A stretch of 64,000 nt of DNA from NCBI RefSeq assembly GCF_000245335.1, contig NZ_JH600294.1, positions 186,001 to 250,000 of the forward strand. The letters are read 5' to 3'. Positions 29,360 to 39,505 of the stretch are shown here, in pieces. The notes under the pieces were generated by a model. The model ran no database searches. It was not told the origin of the DNA and saw only the letters and a program-made list of their open reading frames with translations. Each line of letters begins with the position of its first letter. Positions within the stretch are counted from its first letter, which is position 1. This stretch comes from Bacillus mojavensis RO-H-1 = KCTC 3706. Its GTDB lineage: Bacteria; Bacillota; Bacilli; Bacillales; Bacillaceae. The translations under genes and the position numbers were made by a program.

Positions 29360-29549
29360 TTGGTATACCTCCTGTTTGATTAGATTGTATTTGAGTCTTA
29401 CCGTAATGTTTGTTCTCACCACCTTTCAAAAGAAAGCAGCCTAGTAGCTATAATATTCTTCCTGCTATGCTATCCCCCTAAAAATTTAGCTTGGTAATGT
29501 AATAGCTTTGTGTTTTTTGATTATCAATAGAATTGCACTAAAGATTATT

Positions 29550-29563
29550 TGATAGCGCTTTCA
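29550..29563 (-). promoter_or_regulatory. cre (CcpA site) upstream of the GH11 gene
   Basis: On the minus strand TGAAAGCGCTATCA matches the cre consensus TGWAANCGNTNWCA at every position. Confidence 0.8.
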
Positions 29564-29707
29564 ATTTTGTTAACAGATATATAAACCCAACTTCTATGAT
29601 GCAGCTGTAGTTATGTGATTAAAGGGGCTTTTGATCATGATGAGTCGTTAATTGTTCTTTCATTGATCTCCTGGAAAAAATAAACGCTTACCGGCCCTCA
29701 CTAATCA

Positions 29708-31207
29708 TTAGTTTGTTCGAAAGCTCTTTAAAGCTGTATTGAGATCCTTAGTGTGAGTGTAAATTTTCTTATATAAATCGAATAGCGTTTTATATTGTTG
29801 AACATTTTGTTCCTTGGGATAAAATGTAGAAGCCTTGTGAATAAACTGCTCTGCACATTCTTCAAGGGATCCAAACCACCCACTTCCAAAGGCAGCTAGC
29901 ATAGCAGCCCCCATGGCTGGGCCTTGTTCATTTTCTAACTTAATCACGCTCGCATTGAAAATATCAGCTTGCATTTGCAGCCACGTTTCATTTTTAGCTC
30001 CCCCACCAATAGAAATAACAGTATTTACTGATTTTCCGGCTTCGCGGAATAGCTCAATTGATTCATGTAAAGAGAATGTGATGCCTTCCATTATTGCCCT
30101 CAAAAAATGCTCTCTTTTGTGGGCTCCATCCATTCCGATCAAGCTTCCCCGAATAGAAGAATCAGCATGTGGCGTTCTTTCACCAACCAAATAAGGAGTG
30201 TATAGCAGTCCATTGGCTCCTATCGGAATAGATTCCACTCCCTGCAATAATTGCTCAAACGATTCGTTTGGTGCAAACGTTCTTTTAAACCAGTCCAAGC
30301 TGTACCCTGCAGCGAGTGTGACTCCCATTGTATAAAAAGAATCCTTTTTTCCATGATTAAAAAAGTGCACTTTCCCTTTAAAGTCTCTTTCTTTGTCTTC
30401 TTCGTGGGAAAGTATGACCCCTGACGTCCCAATACTGCATAGTGTTTTTTCGGAAGAAAGAATACCCGCTCCAATAGCACCGCAAGCATTATCAGCTCCC
30501 CCGGCGTACACTTTTGTTTTTTCCAATAGCCCTGTCTCCGCCGCAACGTGCGGAAGCAGCGATCCTACACAATCATGAGATTCAACAAGCGGAGGACAAA
30601 TATCTGCAGAAATACCAAATCGATTGCAAATATCATCGCTCCACTCCTTGCGAGTAATATGTAAAAGCAACGTTCCTGCTGCATCGGAGTATTCGGTGTG
30701 AATGGCACCAGTCATACGAAATCTCACATAGTCTTTCGGAAGCAAAAAAACAGCTGTTCTTTTAAAAAGTTCAGGCTCATGTTCCTTCACCCATAAAATT
30801 TTAGGTAATGTAAACCCTTCTAAAACTCGGTTTTTTGTGATATCAAGCAGATAATCGCCGAAATTTTCAGTCATCCAAATACATTGAGGCGTCGTTCTGG
30901 TGTCATTCCAAAGAATTGCATGACGCAACACCTTTAAGTCTTGGTCAAGCAGGACTAACCCATGCATTTGTCCTGAATAGCTTATCCCGTCAATATCCTT
31001 GGCTTGAACGTTGGATATGGAAACCAATTCAGCCAATGCATCAATTGTTTGCTGCACCCAGTCTTCGGGATTTTGCTCACTATACCCTGCCTTCTCTTGA
31101 ATGAGCGGATAACTCTTCGACGTTTCTGCACAAACCTTGCCGTTTTGATTGACTAAAATCGTTTTAACAGCACTCGTTCCAAGATCTACTCCAATGACAT
31201 ACTTCAT
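29708..31207 (-). CDS. xylB: xylulokinase
   Basis: Phosphorylates D-xylulose to xylulose 5-phosphate. 499 residues; FGGY-kinase start YVIGVDLGTSAVKTILV, catalytic Asp region in GISYSGQMHGLVLLD and CGAIGAGILSSEKTLCSIGTSG, and the C-terminal VISIGGGAKNETWLQMQADI. Start at 31207 follows AAGGGGTGAAAAA; 10 upstream in-frame codons are not needed. Second gene of xylA-xylB, about 155 bases after xylA. Confidence 0.97.
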   Translation of the reverse strand: MKYVIGVDLGTSAVKTILVNQNGKVCAETSKSYPLIQEKAGYSEQNPEDWVQQTIDALAELVSISNVQAKDIDGISYSGQMHGLVLLDQDLKVLRHAILWNDTRTTPQCIWMTENFGDYLLDITKNRVLEGFTLPKILWVKEHEPELFKRTAVFLLPKDYVRFRMTGAIHTEYSDAAGTLLLHITRKEWSDDICNRFGISADICPPLVESHDCVGSLLPHVAAETGLLEKTKVYAGGADNACGAIGAGILSSEKTLCSIGTSGVILSHEEDKERDFKGKVHFFNHGKKDSFYTMGVTLAAGYSLDWFKRTFAPNESFEQLLQGVESIPIGANGLLYTPYLVGERTPHADSSIRGSLIGMDGAHKREHFLRAIMEGITFSLHESIELFREAGKSVNTVISIGGGAKNETWLQMQADIFNASVIKLENEQGPAMGAAMLAAFGSGWFGSLEECAEQFIHKASTFYPKEQNVQQYKTLFDLYKKIYTHTKDLNTALKSFRTN

Positions 31208-31363
31208 TTTTTCACCCCTTACCCTTATAAAAACCACTCACTTAAAATAAAGCCCAATTATAGAAAGTACCCGTCATAACAATAAGCAAAAGGTAAGAAA
31301 TCATGACGGGCAGCCTCAGGTAACTTGGGTATCATACCTTTTTATCGTGATTCTCTTTATCTG

Positions 31364-32701
31364 TTATACTTCTAAAATGTATTGGTTCAATATAGCTTTT
31401 AATCGCTCTTGTCTTCCTGATTCGTTTTGAATTGATTTATTATTAAGCGCATATTGCTCAAGAGTATGGAAATTAGCTCTTCCTTCTGTAATTTCAAGAC
31501 CAATTCCTTCAGTAAAGCTGCGATAACGATGTTGAATCACATCATCAAACACACGATCTTCGATCAATTTATGGGCTACTCTCAATCCTCTTGCAAATGC
31601 ATCCATCCCCGCAACATGGGAATATATTAGATCATCAGGCTCAAAAGAAGATCTTCTAACCTTCGCGTCGAAGTTTAATCCGCCGCTTCCAAGGCCGCCA
31701 TTTTGCAGGATTTCGTACATTGCTAATGTCGTAGAATATAAATCTGTTGGAAATTCATCTGTATCCCAGCCTAAAAGAGGATCACCCTGATTCGCGTCAA
31801 CAGAGCCAAGAAGACCGTGTACTCTTGCCATCCGTAATTCATGTTCAAATGTATGCCCGGCTAATGTGGCATGATTGGCTTCGAGATTTAATTTAAAATG
31901 ATTGTCTAAGCCATATTGCTTTAAAAAGGCAATGGTTGTTGCTGCATCTGTATCATATTGATGAGTGGTCGGCTCTTTTGGTTTTGGTTCAATCAAAAAC
32001 TGTCCTGTATATCCGATTTCCTTCGCATAATCCACTGCCATATGCATGAATCTCGCCAAATTATCAAGTTCCAATTTTAAATCGGTATTTAACAATGTGT
32101 CATATCCTTCACGGCCGCCCCAAAATACATAGTTCTCGGCGCCAAGCTCTTTTGCTGTTTCTAACCCTTTTTTTACTTGTGCTGCAGCATACGCAAACAC
32201 ATCTGCATTGCAGGAAGTTGCGGCACCATGGACAAAACGGGGATTCGTAAACATGTTTGCAGTATTCCATAATAGCTTAACGTTGCTATTGCTAATGTAA
32301 TCTTTAATCATGCCCACGATGATATCTAAATTTTGATTTGTTTCTTTTAACGTATTTCCTTCTGGCGCAACATCTCGGTCATGAAAAGCAAAAAATGGTG
32401 CATCCAGTTTTTCAAACATCTCAAAAGCTGCTTCTACTCTCGCCTTCGCCAGATCCATTCCTTTATAGTGATCCCATGGTCTTTGCATCGTAGCTGCCCC
32501 AAAAACGTCTGTGCCATCAGCGGTAAATGTGTGCCAATAGGCAATAGAAAAACGCAAATGCTCTTTCATCGTTTTTCCGCCGATTACTTCTTCAGAATTA
32601 TAATATTTAAATGCTAAAGGATTAGTGGAATCTTTTCCTTCATAAACCACTTTGTTTACGCTTCCAAAATAGTTGACTGAACTAGAATGAGTTTGAGCCA
32701 T
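31364..32701 (-). CDS. xylA: xylose isomerase
   Basis: Converts D-xylose to D-xylulose; cytoplasmic TIM-barrel metalloenzyme. 445 residues, full length. Catalytic His in [13 protein letters not shown], Lys in [18 protein letters not shown] (metal-binding Glu), [30 protein letters not shown] with metal ligands, all intact. ATG follows TTAAGGGGGAAATAAG. Transcribed divergently from xylR, with the XylR operator between and a cre inside the early coding region. Confidence 0.98.
   Translation of the reverse strand: MAQTHSSSVNYFGSVNKVVYEGKDSTNPLAFKYYNSEEVIGGKTMKEHLRFSIAYWHTFTADGTDVFGAATMQRPWDHYKGMDLAKARVEAAFEMFEKLDAPFFAFHDRDVAPEGNTLKETNQNLDIIVGMIKDYISNSNVKLLWNTANMFTNPRFVHGAATSCNADVFAYAAAQVKKGLETAKELGAENYVFWGGREGYDTLLNTDLKLELDNLARFMHMAVDYAKEIGYTGQFLIEPKPKEPTTHQYDTDAATTIAFLKQYGLDNHFKLNLEANHATLAGHTFEHELRMARVHGLLGSVDANQGDPLLGWDTDEFPTDLYSTTLAMYEILQNGGLGSGGLNFDAKVRRSSFEPDDLIYSHVAGMDAFARGLRVAHKLIEDRVFDDVIQHRYRSFTEGIGLEITEGRANFHTLEQYALNNKSIQNESGRQERLKAILNQYILEV
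32653..32666 (-). promoter_or_regulatory. cre (CcpA site) inside xylA
   Basis: TGGAAGCGTAAACA on the minus strand, within codons about 12-17 of xylA; this is the position and sequence of the known xyl-operon cre in B. subtilis. Confidence 0.93.
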
Positions 32702-32783
32702 CTTATTTCCCCCTTAAAAATAAATTCAAAACATGATCATACAGATACAGCATTTTTATTTCATAATGTAAGTAAGTTGCACA

Positions 32784-32808
32784 TTAGTTTGTTGTACGAA
32801 CAAACTAA
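32784..32808. promoter_or_regulatory. XylR operator between xylA and xylR
   Basis: Perfect inverted repeat of TTAGTTTGTT and AACAAACTAA around five central bases, the classical xylO sequence. It controls xylAB and perhaps xylR. Confidence 0.95.
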
Positions 32809-32971
32809 CTTATTTTAATTTTATATAACCTCATCAGTATTTTCAATATTTTTTTAAGTTTTTCATGAACACATTAGATATAATAAAGGTAAATTAGCTA
32901 TGTACTATGTCTCATACTGAAACCGAAAACATGTAACTTAATATAAAGTTTATACAATTGGAGTGGATGAA

Positions 32972-34126
32972 GTGGATATCGCTGATCAAACCTTTGTCAA
33001 AAAAGTAAATCAAAAGCTATTATTAAAAGAAATTCTTAAGAATTCACCTATTTCAAGAGCAAAATTATCTGAAATGACTGGATTAAATAAATCAACTGTC
33101 TCATCACAGGTAAACACCCTGATGAAAGAAAATCTTGTATTTGAAATCGGTCAAGGACAATCAAGTGGCGGAAGAAGACCTGTCATGCTTGTTTTTAATA
33201 AAAAGGCGGGATACTCCATAGGAATAGATGTTGGTGTGGATTATATTAATGGCATTTTAACAGACCTTGAAGGAACGATCGTTCTTGATCAACACCACCA
33301 TTTGGAATCGAATTCTCCAGAAATAACCAAAGATATTTTAATTGATATGATTCATCACTTTATTACGCATATGCCACAATCTCCGTACAGGCTTATTGGT
33401 ATAGGCATATGCGTGCCTGGACTAATTGATAAAAATCAAAAAATTGTTTTCACTCCGAACTCCAACTGGAGAGATATTGACTTAAAATCTTTCATACAAG
33501 AGAAGTTCAATGTGCCCGTTTTTATTGAAAATGAGGCAAATGCCGGCGCATATGGAGAAAAAGTATTTGGTGCTGCAAAAAATCACGATAACATTATATA
33601 TGCAAGTATCAGTACAGGGATAGGGATTGGTGTTATTATCAATAATGATTTATATAGAGGGATAAGCGGATTCTCCGGAGAAATGGGACATATGACAATA
33701 GACTTTAATGGTCCTAAATGCAGTTGCGGAAACCGGGGTTGCTGGGAATTGTATGCTTCAGAGAAGGCTTTATTAAAATCTCTTCAGACTAAAGAGAAAA
33801 AAGTGTCCTATCAAGAGATCATAGACCTCGCCCATCTGAATGATATCGGCACTTTAAATGCATTACAGACTTTTGGATTTTATTTAGGAGTAGGCCTTAC
33901 CAATATTCTAAATACATTCAATCCACAAGCCATCATTTTAAGAAACAGCATAATTGAATCGCATCCTATGGTACTAAATTCAATTAGAAGCGAAGTGTCG
34001 TCCAGGGTTTATTCCCAATTAGGCAATAGCTATGAATTATTGCCTTCTTTCTTAGGAAAAAATGCACCAGCATTAGGAATGTCCTCCATTGTTATTGATC
34101 ATTTTCTAGATATGATTACAATGTAA
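32972..34126 (+). CDS. xylR: xylose-responsive repressor (ROK family)
   Basis: 384 residues, matching B. subtilis XylR when started at GTG 32972 behind TTGGAGTGGATGAA. N-terminal helix-turn-helix ISRAKLSEMTGLNKSTVSSQVNTLM, followed by a ROK sugar-binding domain: YSIGIDVGVDYI, GIGICVPGLID, FIENEANAGAYGE and the zinc motif CSCGNRGCWE. It represses xylAB and xynPB in the absence of xylose through the two operators in this window. Confidence 0.97.
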   Translation: MDIADQTFVKKVNQKLLLKEILKNSPISRAKLSEMTGLNKSTVSSQVNTLMKENLVFEIGQGQSSGGRRPVMLVFNKKAGYSIGIDVGVDYINGILTDLEGTIVLDQHHHLESNSPEITKDILIDMIHHFITHMPQSPYRLIGIGICVPGLIDKNQKIVFTPNSNWRDIDLKSFIQEKFNVPVFIENEANAGAYGEKVFGAAKNHDNIIYASISTGIGIGVIINNDLYRGISGFSGEMGHMTIDFNGPKCSCGNRGCWELYASEKALLKSLQTKEKKVSYQEIIDLAHLNDIGTLNALQTFGFYLGVGLTNILNTFNPQAIILRNSIIESHPMVLNSIRSEVSSRVYSQLGNSYELLPSFLGKNAPALGMSSIVIDHFLDMITM

Positions 34127-34158
34127 TTTATGATTAAAATGTCAAATCCCTATGTTCT

Positions 34159-34189
34159 AGCTCATCTTTAGATGAGCTCTTTTGTTTTG
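34159..34189 (+). terminator. terminator of xylR
   Basis: AGCTCATC / GATGAGCT stem followed by TTTTG TTTTG. Confidence 0.88.
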
Positions 34190-34252
34190 TTATTTTAAAG
34201 CTGAATAGGAGTATTTCTGAAGGCATATTTGCATATGACACCTTCTAATATG

Positions 34253-34288
34253 AAAAAAGGAGTTCTAAAATAGAAGTCTCCTTTTTTC
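34253..34288 (-). terminator. terminator of xynP-xynB
   Basis: GGAGTTCTA / TAGAAGTCTCC imperfect stem flanked by A6 and T6, after the xynB stop. Confidence 0.82.
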
Positions 34289-34297
34289 ATGCAACAA

Positions 34298-35899
34298 TTA
34301 TTTTTCTTTATAGCGAAAATATCTAAAGTCGGCCGGAATATGATTACCACTGGTATCTTGACATTGCATCCCTACAAAGGCTCCTGTGAAGAACCCTCCC
34401 CCACGGATGTAGTCATCAGATAATTTTTTCGATTCCAATGCAATGTCAATTTTGTGCCAATCTTCTTTGTTAAAAGAATAAAAATAATAATACTTTTCCT
34501 TTTCAATATTTACTCTTAAATATACATACTTTACTTCTCGAGGAATAGCAATTTTATTTTTTAATGGTTGTGAAAAAGAAAAGTTATCACATATTGTTAA
34601 TTCAAGAATACGGCCAAAGTCTTCATCATACGTAACTTGAAGAGCCGTCCAGTTCTCAGTATTGTAATAGTTCACCAATCCAGCGGCTTGTTGAAAATTC
34701 TCCGGGTAAAACTCTACAGCAGTTTCCGCTTCAAAATGGAGACTTTGCCAACGTCTGGCTACAAATGCCTGAGTAAATGTCGAGGTTAATGATTCATGAC
34801 CGTATAATCGTAAATGATTTGGCACCTGAGTCAATGAACCTAATTCATTCGTAAAAGGAATCCTTAAAGTTTGAAAATTTATATTTAATGTTGAATCCTC
34901 AAATTCATCAACTTCCGGGTACGTTGCTTCAAACATTGTTTCGGGTATAGAAGGTGCTTCTACCTCCAAGCTTCCTTTTTTTCCACCTACTACATAAGGC
35001 CATTCATCTCTCCAATAGAGTTTTTGAATAGCAGTTTCTCTGCCTAAAGGACAATATCCTCTCTGCTGATAAATTGAATCATCGTCAGGATGAATAGGAC
35101 GTCCCGTTAAATGAGCCAAATACCACTCACCTGTATGTGTTTGAACAATGGATGCATGACCACATTTTTGCAATGGATTTCCAGGGTCATGCCATGACGT
35201 TAAGATTGGATTATCGGGATGAACTTCATATGGACCCTCAATATTTGTAGAGCGGGCCATTGTTGCAGCGTGTTCAAACCGTGTTCCTCCTTCTGCAGTT
35301 AATAAATAATAATAGTTCCCAATATGATAAAGGTGCGGAGCTTCTGTTAGTTTTCTATCGGTTCCTTTAAAAATAACTCTCGGTTTACCAATTAATTTTT
35401 TCTCCTCATCAGAATATTCCTGTATGACAATTCCTCCAAATGAATGCCGGTCAATTCGCTGATCCCATAACATATTTAATAAATATTTTTTTCCATCCGT
35501 ATCATGGAACAAAGAAGCATCAAATCCTGAGCTATTTAATTTGATTGGGTCCCCCCAATCACCATTGACCGTTTCACAAGTAACTAAATAATTATGACAA
35601 TCTTTCCAAGCGCCCTCTACTACCTTAACATCCGTATAGATCAGCCAAAACTTTCCGTCACTATAACTTAAACATGGCGCCCAAACCCCGCCTGAATTAG
35701 GGTTTCCTTTCATGTCTAATTGTGAAACTCTCTGTAACGGATGTGCGACTAAACGCCAATTCACTAAATCTTTTGAATGGTGTATCTGGACACCTGGAAA
35801 CCACTCAAATGTAGAGACAGCGATATAATAATCCTCTCCTACCTTACAAATACTTGGATCGGGATTGAATCCTTTAAGTACTGGATTAATAATCTTCAT
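34298..35899 (-). CDS. xynB: beta-xylosidase (GH43)
   Basis: Cytoplasmic enzyme releasing xylose from xylo-oligosaccharides imported by XynP. 533 residues. Five-bladed propeller with general base Asp in [12 protein letters not shown], the pKa-modulating Asp in [12 protein letters not shown] and the general acid Glu in [13 protein letters not shown]-terminal beta-sandwich domain ([23 protein letters not shown]). Starts 30 bases after the transporter gene, forming an operon. Confidence 0.97.
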   Translation of the reverse strand: MKIINPVLKGFNPDPSICKVGEDYYIAVSTFEWFPGVQIHHSKDLVNWRLVAHPLQRVSQLDMKGNPNSGGVWAPCLSYSDGKFWLIYTDVKVVEGAWKDCHNYLVTCETVNGDWGDPIKLNSSGFDASLFHDTDGKKYLLNMLWDQRIDRHSFGGIVIQEYSDEEKKLIGKPRVIFKGTDRKLTEAPHLYHIGNYYYLLTAEGGTRFEHAATMARSTNIEGPYEVHPDNPILTSWHDPGNPLQKCGHASIVQTHTGEWYLAHLTGRPIHPDDDSIYQQRGYCPLGRETAIQKLYWRDEWPYVVGGKKGSLEVEAPSIPETMFEATYPEVDEFEDSTLNINFQTLRIPFTNELGSLTQVPNHLRLYGHESLTSTFTQAFVARRWQSLHFEAETAVEFYPENFQQAAGLVNYYNTENWTALQVTYDEDFGRILELTICDNFSFSQPLKNKIAIPREVKYVYLRVNIEKEKYYYFYSFNKEDWHKIDIALESKKLSDDYIRGGGFFTGAFVGMQCQDTSGNHIPADFRYFRYKEK

Positions 35900-35929
35900 T
35901 TGAACTCCTCCTCAGCCATTTTCTTTTAT

Positions 35930-37321
35930 TTAAGCCTTGAATTCCTCGATATTATCCAAATAAACTTTATCTCTATTCTCTAATTCTCGTACCATTTTTT
36001 TGTATTTCTCTTCATCTAAATTATAGAAATTAATATCAATCATGGCTAGAACCAGCAAGAATACTGGAATGATAGTTGCTGTAATTAAAATTCCCGTTAA
36101 TGCCTCCGGGGTTTGTGTTTGATTTGCCACGTATCCAAACTTATCTAGAACCAATCCAGGAACAATCCCTCCCAATGCCATACCGAATTTAAAGAAAAAT
36201 CCGATAATAGCATAAATGAGCCCACCCATTCTTTTCCCAGTCCTATACTCTCCATATTCTATTGTTTCAGGAATGAGCGCCCACATATATCCCCCGGCGG
36301 TGATACTTCCAGCAGCAGCAATTAATCGAAAGAAGAGGATAAGATATATATTACTTGACGGAACAAATAGTAAAGCTAAGAGGCCGATAATATTCAGTAA
36401 TAATGCATAGTTTAGTAGTTTTTTCTTCCCCAATAATTGGTGAAGCCTTGGAATAAACGGTAAAATGACCAAAGCAGGCAAACTTCCAATCAAACCGTAC
36501 CACTTCACTAAATCCTCTCTTCCTAAGTTATATGTCACGTAATAGATGCCAACTGAATTACTTATTGAATTCACTCCAAAAATAATAATAAAGAAAATGC
36601 TTAATACAACAAGTGGACGATTCACATGAAATTGCTCAAATATATCCGATAATTTAATTTTCTCCTCAGACTTTTGAAGAGTGACACGCTCTTTTGTGCT
36701 TTTAAAACAAAAGATTAAAAGGCACCCACCTATCATTCCCAAAATACCCATGGTTAGCTGCCAGCCAAGAGATTCGTTGCCGGAAGTATCGCTTAAATAA
36801 GCAGCCAATAAGGGAACAAAAAATGCAACGACAAGTCCCCCAAGATTCGCAAATAACATACGAACAGATGTTATACTAACAACTTCTTGATTATTTCTGG
36901 TCATTGCAGAAGTTAACGCGCCATATGGAACGTTTATGGTTGTGTATGTAAGCGACAAGCCAACATAGGTAATATAGGCATATATTAATTTCCCCATATC
37001 TGAGAAATCTGGAGTTGTAAAACAGAGTATTGCAAGTACTACAAACGGGAAAGCTCCAAATAAAAGATACGGTCGAAAGCGTCCAAATTTGCTATTTGTT
37101 CTGTCTACTATTGTTCCAATAAAAGGATCAGCGAGAGCGTCAATGATTCTAACCACTAAGAACATGGTGCCGGCTGCTGCAGCCGATAAACCAAATACAT
37201 CGGTGTAGAAGAACAAAAGATAAGTAGACACCGTTGCATAAATTAAATTACATGCAAAATCTCCAGAAGCATAACCAACCTTTTCAGTCATGCTAATCTT
37301 CCTTAAATTTTCACTGATCAT
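35930..37321 (-). CDS. xynP: xyloside transporter (GPH family)
   Basis: 463 residues, 12 transmembrane helices, sodium/proton-galactoside symporter (GPH) family: VGYASGDFACNLIYATVSTYLLFFYTDVFG, DPFIGTIVDRTNSKFGRFRPYLLFG and a C-terminal hydrophilic tail. It imports xylosides/xylo-oligosaccharides for XynB. ATG at 37321 follows GGGAGGAAAAGTC. The promoter region holds a XylR operator and a cre-like site. Confidence 0.96.
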   Translation of the reverse strand: MISENLRKISMTEKVGYASGDFACNLIYATVSTYLLFFYTDVFGLSAAAAGTMFLVVRIIDALADPFIGTIVDRTNSKFGRFRPYLLFGAFPFVVLAILCFTTPDFSDMGKLIYAYITYVGLSLTYTTINVPYGALTSAMTRNNQEVVSITSVRMLFANLGGLVVAFFVPLLAAYLSDTSGNESLGWQLTMGILGMIGGCLLIFCFKSTKERVTLQKSEEKIKLSDIFEQFHVNRPLVVLSIFFIIIFGVNSISNSVGIYYVTYNLGREDLVKWYGLIGSLPALVILPFIPRLHQLLGKKKLLNYALLLNIIGLLALLFVPSSNIYLILFFRLIAAAGSITAGGYMWALIPETIEYGEYRTGKRMGGLIYAIIGFFFKFGMALGGIVPGLVLDKFGYVANQTQTPEALTGILITATIIPVFLLVLAMIDINFYNLDEEKYKKMVRELENRDKVYLDNIEEFKA

Positions 37322-37409
37322 GACTTTTCCTCCCTTTTCGATCCTTAAATAAGGAACAGTATGAAATGGTTTAAAAATTTCTCAATCACATCGGCTGGAA
37401 AGTGCTTTA

Positions 37410-37423
37410 TTAAAGCGCTTTCA
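37410..37423 (-). promoter_or_regulatory. cre-like site upstream of xynP
   Basis: TGAAAGCGCTTTAA on the minus strand; one mismatch to the CcpA consensus when read on either strand. Confidence 0.65.
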
Positions 37424-37646
37424 AATAATCACAAAGTGGTTTAATTTCAAAGAGCATTTTTCATCGTACAAAATGGTCTGTATCAGCAAGCAATAAATTC
37501 ATTTTTTCGTAATATCTCGTATACTGGGAAAGAATTTAAAGATTCACTCTTTTGTGTTATATTGTTTAGCTCCAATTGGATCGAGCCTCTCATTCCCCCC
37601 CCCCTTTATACTTAGTTGTCTTATGAAACTAAACAAGCACCCTTCT

Positions 37647-37671
37647 TTAGTTTGTTGATTGGACAAACTAA
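37647..37671. promoter_or_regulatory. XylR operator upstream of xynP
   Basis: TTAGTTTGTT and GACAAACTAA arms around five bases: same operator as at 32784 with one arm mismatch. It lies about 325 bases upstream of the xynP start, which implies a long leader. Confidence 0.9.
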
Positions 37672-37954
37672 CTTGACTTCATATTATATAATCCTATTCA
37701 CTTTTTCAATGCTTTTTCAGAAAATTTAAATCACCCTGCAGCAAATGTTGATGATCGCCTTCTTTTTATACACTCAGTTTCTCAAATATCCTAATGATTC
37801 TCTTCAAAAAAACTGAAAGTAATGATCGTACCTCATACCATTTTGTTTAATATCTAAGAAGCCTGTAAGATTTTGAATCTAAACCTCACTTTGAATAAAA
37901 ATGATTATTTTATTCCTGTAATTTTCCATGGTATCTCTAAAAAAAACAGTCTAT
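37672..37954. other. AT-rich intergenic region
   Basis: No gene seen. It separates the xyl locus from the first small-membrane-protein block; the sequence ATTTTCCATGGT followed by CAGTCTATTCAGATCTGCT near 37920-37965 recurs near 51912-51952 (end of the second block). Confidence 0.5.
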
Positions 37955-38266
37955 TCAGATCTGCTCCTTTACGTTCTCTTCTTTTAACTTTTTGTTTAGC
38001 TTGAAACTAATGAAGACATTGATAATCGCAGCTGGAACATATAAAATTCCTGATCCCATTATTCCTAACGCAGTACTTGAACCTACTATAAAAGCCTGTA
38101 TTTCTGTATTTCTTGACTTCAAACTAAGTAACACTAGAATACCCGCTAAAACCCCTATAAACCGAGCAATGCCTGGAATAAAGAAATCGGTTAGGATTCC
38201 AAATATTTGTCCAATCATTGATAACACAATTCCCATAAAACTGGATAACACAACTAATGTTTTGAT
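37955..38266 (-). CDS. 103-residue membrane protein, probable AUC start (copy 1)
   Basis: Three to four hydrophobic helices (VVLSSFMGIVLSMIGQIFGIL, FIPGIARFIGVLAGILVLLSL, FIVGSSTALGIMGSGILYVPAAIIN) and a charged tail KLNKKLKEENVKEQI. The only properly spaced start after AAGGGGTGA is ATC at 38266 (then AAA ACA TTA); the nearest NTG codon (GTG 38251) lacks a ribosome-binding site. The paralogue at 51943 has ATT at the same place and exactly the same length, which supports a non-canonical start. Function unknown; first gene of a duplicated four-gene block. Confidence 0.72.
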   Translation of the reverse strand: MKTLVVLSSFMGIVLSMIGQIFGILTDFFIPGIARFIGVLAGILVLLSLKSRNTEIQAFIVGSSTALGIMGSGILYVPAAIINVFISFKLNKKLKEENVKEQI

Positions 38267-38292
38267 GGCTTTTCACCCCTTTTTAAATCCGT

Positions 38293-38382
38293 TCAATTAT
38301 TAAACCGCTTTTGATACAGGTTTACAAGTATAGCAGCCCACTCTACAAACCCTCTCAGCTGCCATGCTTTTTGACTCACCAT
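38293..38382 (-). CDS. short ORF before the AUC-start gene
   Basis: 29 codons from an ATG at 38382 ending QLRGFVEWAAILVNLYQKRFNN. A similar C-terminus (GWIEWAAILEDMYQKQF) precedes copy 2 (52271-52378), so the reading frame is conserved although the start is uncertain. It may be the tail of a longer lost gene, or a leader whose translation is coupled to the downstream gene. Confidence 0.45.
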   Translation of the reverse strand: MVSQKAWQLRGFVEWAAILVNLYQKRFNN

Positions 38383-38570
38383 CCTCTTTCCACTCTATTC
38401 CTATACAAATAAATACTCCTTACCCTCAACAAAGGCGATTAGTTTTATTCAAAAGCCTCTGTAAAGAGCGGTGTATTCTTACTTGAATGCCGGAGATGTG
38501 GAATGGAAAAGAGCATTTAACTTAATACTCTTTAAGAATCTCACAGTCCATTTCCATAAACTTATATCAT

Positions 38571-38672
38571 TTACTTTTCCTGTTTAAGTTCTTTCTTTTT
38601 ATTCCTTTTGTAACCTGCATAAGAGCCGCCAAAAATAGCAATAAACATGGCAATCCAAATAAAAATGTTCAA
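38571..38672 (-). CDS. 33-residue single-pass membrane microprotein
   Basis: TTG at 38672 behind GGGGGATTTAAC, then MNIFIWIAMFIAIFGGSYAGYKRNKK to a stop at 38571. One transmembrane helix with a GG-S-A-G motif and a basic tail (KRNKKKELKQEK). Strong ribosome-binding site and sensible composition support a real gene. Function unknown. The second block has no obvious equivalent. Confidence 0.6.
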   Translation of the reverse strand: MNIFIWIAMFIAIFGGSYAGYKRNKKKELKQEK

Positions 38673-38784
38673 GTTAAATCCCCCAATTTTAAATAAAACA
38701 CTTCTTTTATCATGACCCCTTTGCCTCTCCCACTAAAAGCTCATATCGTGTTATGGTTTAATAAAACTTCCTAGGAGTGGTTCT

Positions 38785-39015
38785 TTGCTTAAAGCTTCAA
38801 AAATTTTGATCTCATGTGTAGCTTTAATCCTATGCGTGTATTCTTTATATCATCAAAGTGCATTCCTCTTGTTTTCTCTCCAAGTATTGGTTGCACTTCT
38901 CTTTGTTTTAATGGGAGTGGAGACACTTTCAAAGAAACAAATAAGGTCTGCGTATTTGTTGTTCGGATCAGCGGCTTTTATACTTGTTGTGAACGTTGTA
39001 AAATACATGATTTAA
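38785..39015 (+). CDS. 76-residue membrane protein (copy 1)
   Basis: TTG start at 38785 behind AGGAGTGGTTCT. Three hydrophobic segments: ILISCVALILCVYSLYHQ, FLLFSLQVLVALLFVLMGVE and YLLFGSAAFILVVNVVKYM. The paralogue 53315-53545 has the same length and TTG start. It converges on the 39028 gene with only 12 bases between stops. Function unknown. Confidence 0.72.
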   Translation: MLKASKILISCVALILCVYSLYHQSAFLLFSLQVLVALLFVLMGVETLSKKQIRSAYLLFGSAAFILVVNVVKYMI

Positions 39016-39027
39016 ATTGTAGATAAG

Positions 39028-39423
39028 CTACTTCTGCAGGCATATGGAATCCCAGAACCAATAAATTAACGCAGCAGCAATGCTCATTATGTAATAATGT
39101 AAGCTCCTGAACACCGTAAGAGCACTAGGCGGATAATCAATAAACCAGAACACGAACACAGCTAGAAAAGCTACTGCAGTATAAATTAAAAAATGGATCA
39201 AACTGAACTTTCTGGGATTTCTTCTTAGTAATAATTGTAAAGGAAAAGCAAATATTAAGTAAGTGATAAAAGAGTAGAATGCAATGATACCTATTGTGAT
39301 TAATGCGATCGCCAAAAAATCTGAATAAACAAACATATACAAGCCAAAGACTAAACCATATGACAAACTTGAGAATACCAGCGTATAAACATAACTGTTT
39401 AACGTCTTTTGATTGAGGCTCAA
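39028..39423 (-). CDS. four-helix membrane protein (copy 1)
   Basis: 131 residues from TTG 39423 behind GGGGGTGCTGAA. Four transmembrane helices, with the conserved LQLLLRRNPRKFSLIHFLIYTAVAF loop and C-terminal YYIMSIAAALIYWFWDSICLQK. The paralogue at 53538-53942 shares the layout, TTG start and YFWFWDS-like ending. Downstream of the 91-residue gene in the same direction, so probably an operon. Confidence 0.72.
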   Translation of the reverse strand: MSLNQKTLNSYVYTLVFSSLSYGLVFGLYMFVYSDFLAIALITIGIIAFYSFITYLIFAFPLQLLLRRNPRKFSLIHFLIYTAVAFLAVFVFWFIDYPPSALTVFRSLHYYIMSIAAALIYWFWDSICLQK

Positions 39424-39505
39424 TTCAGCACCCCCTACCATGTATCCTTTTTAACCGTTATTGAATTGTTCAACATCTTCATTGATTTTCACGTCATATT
39501 AAAAA

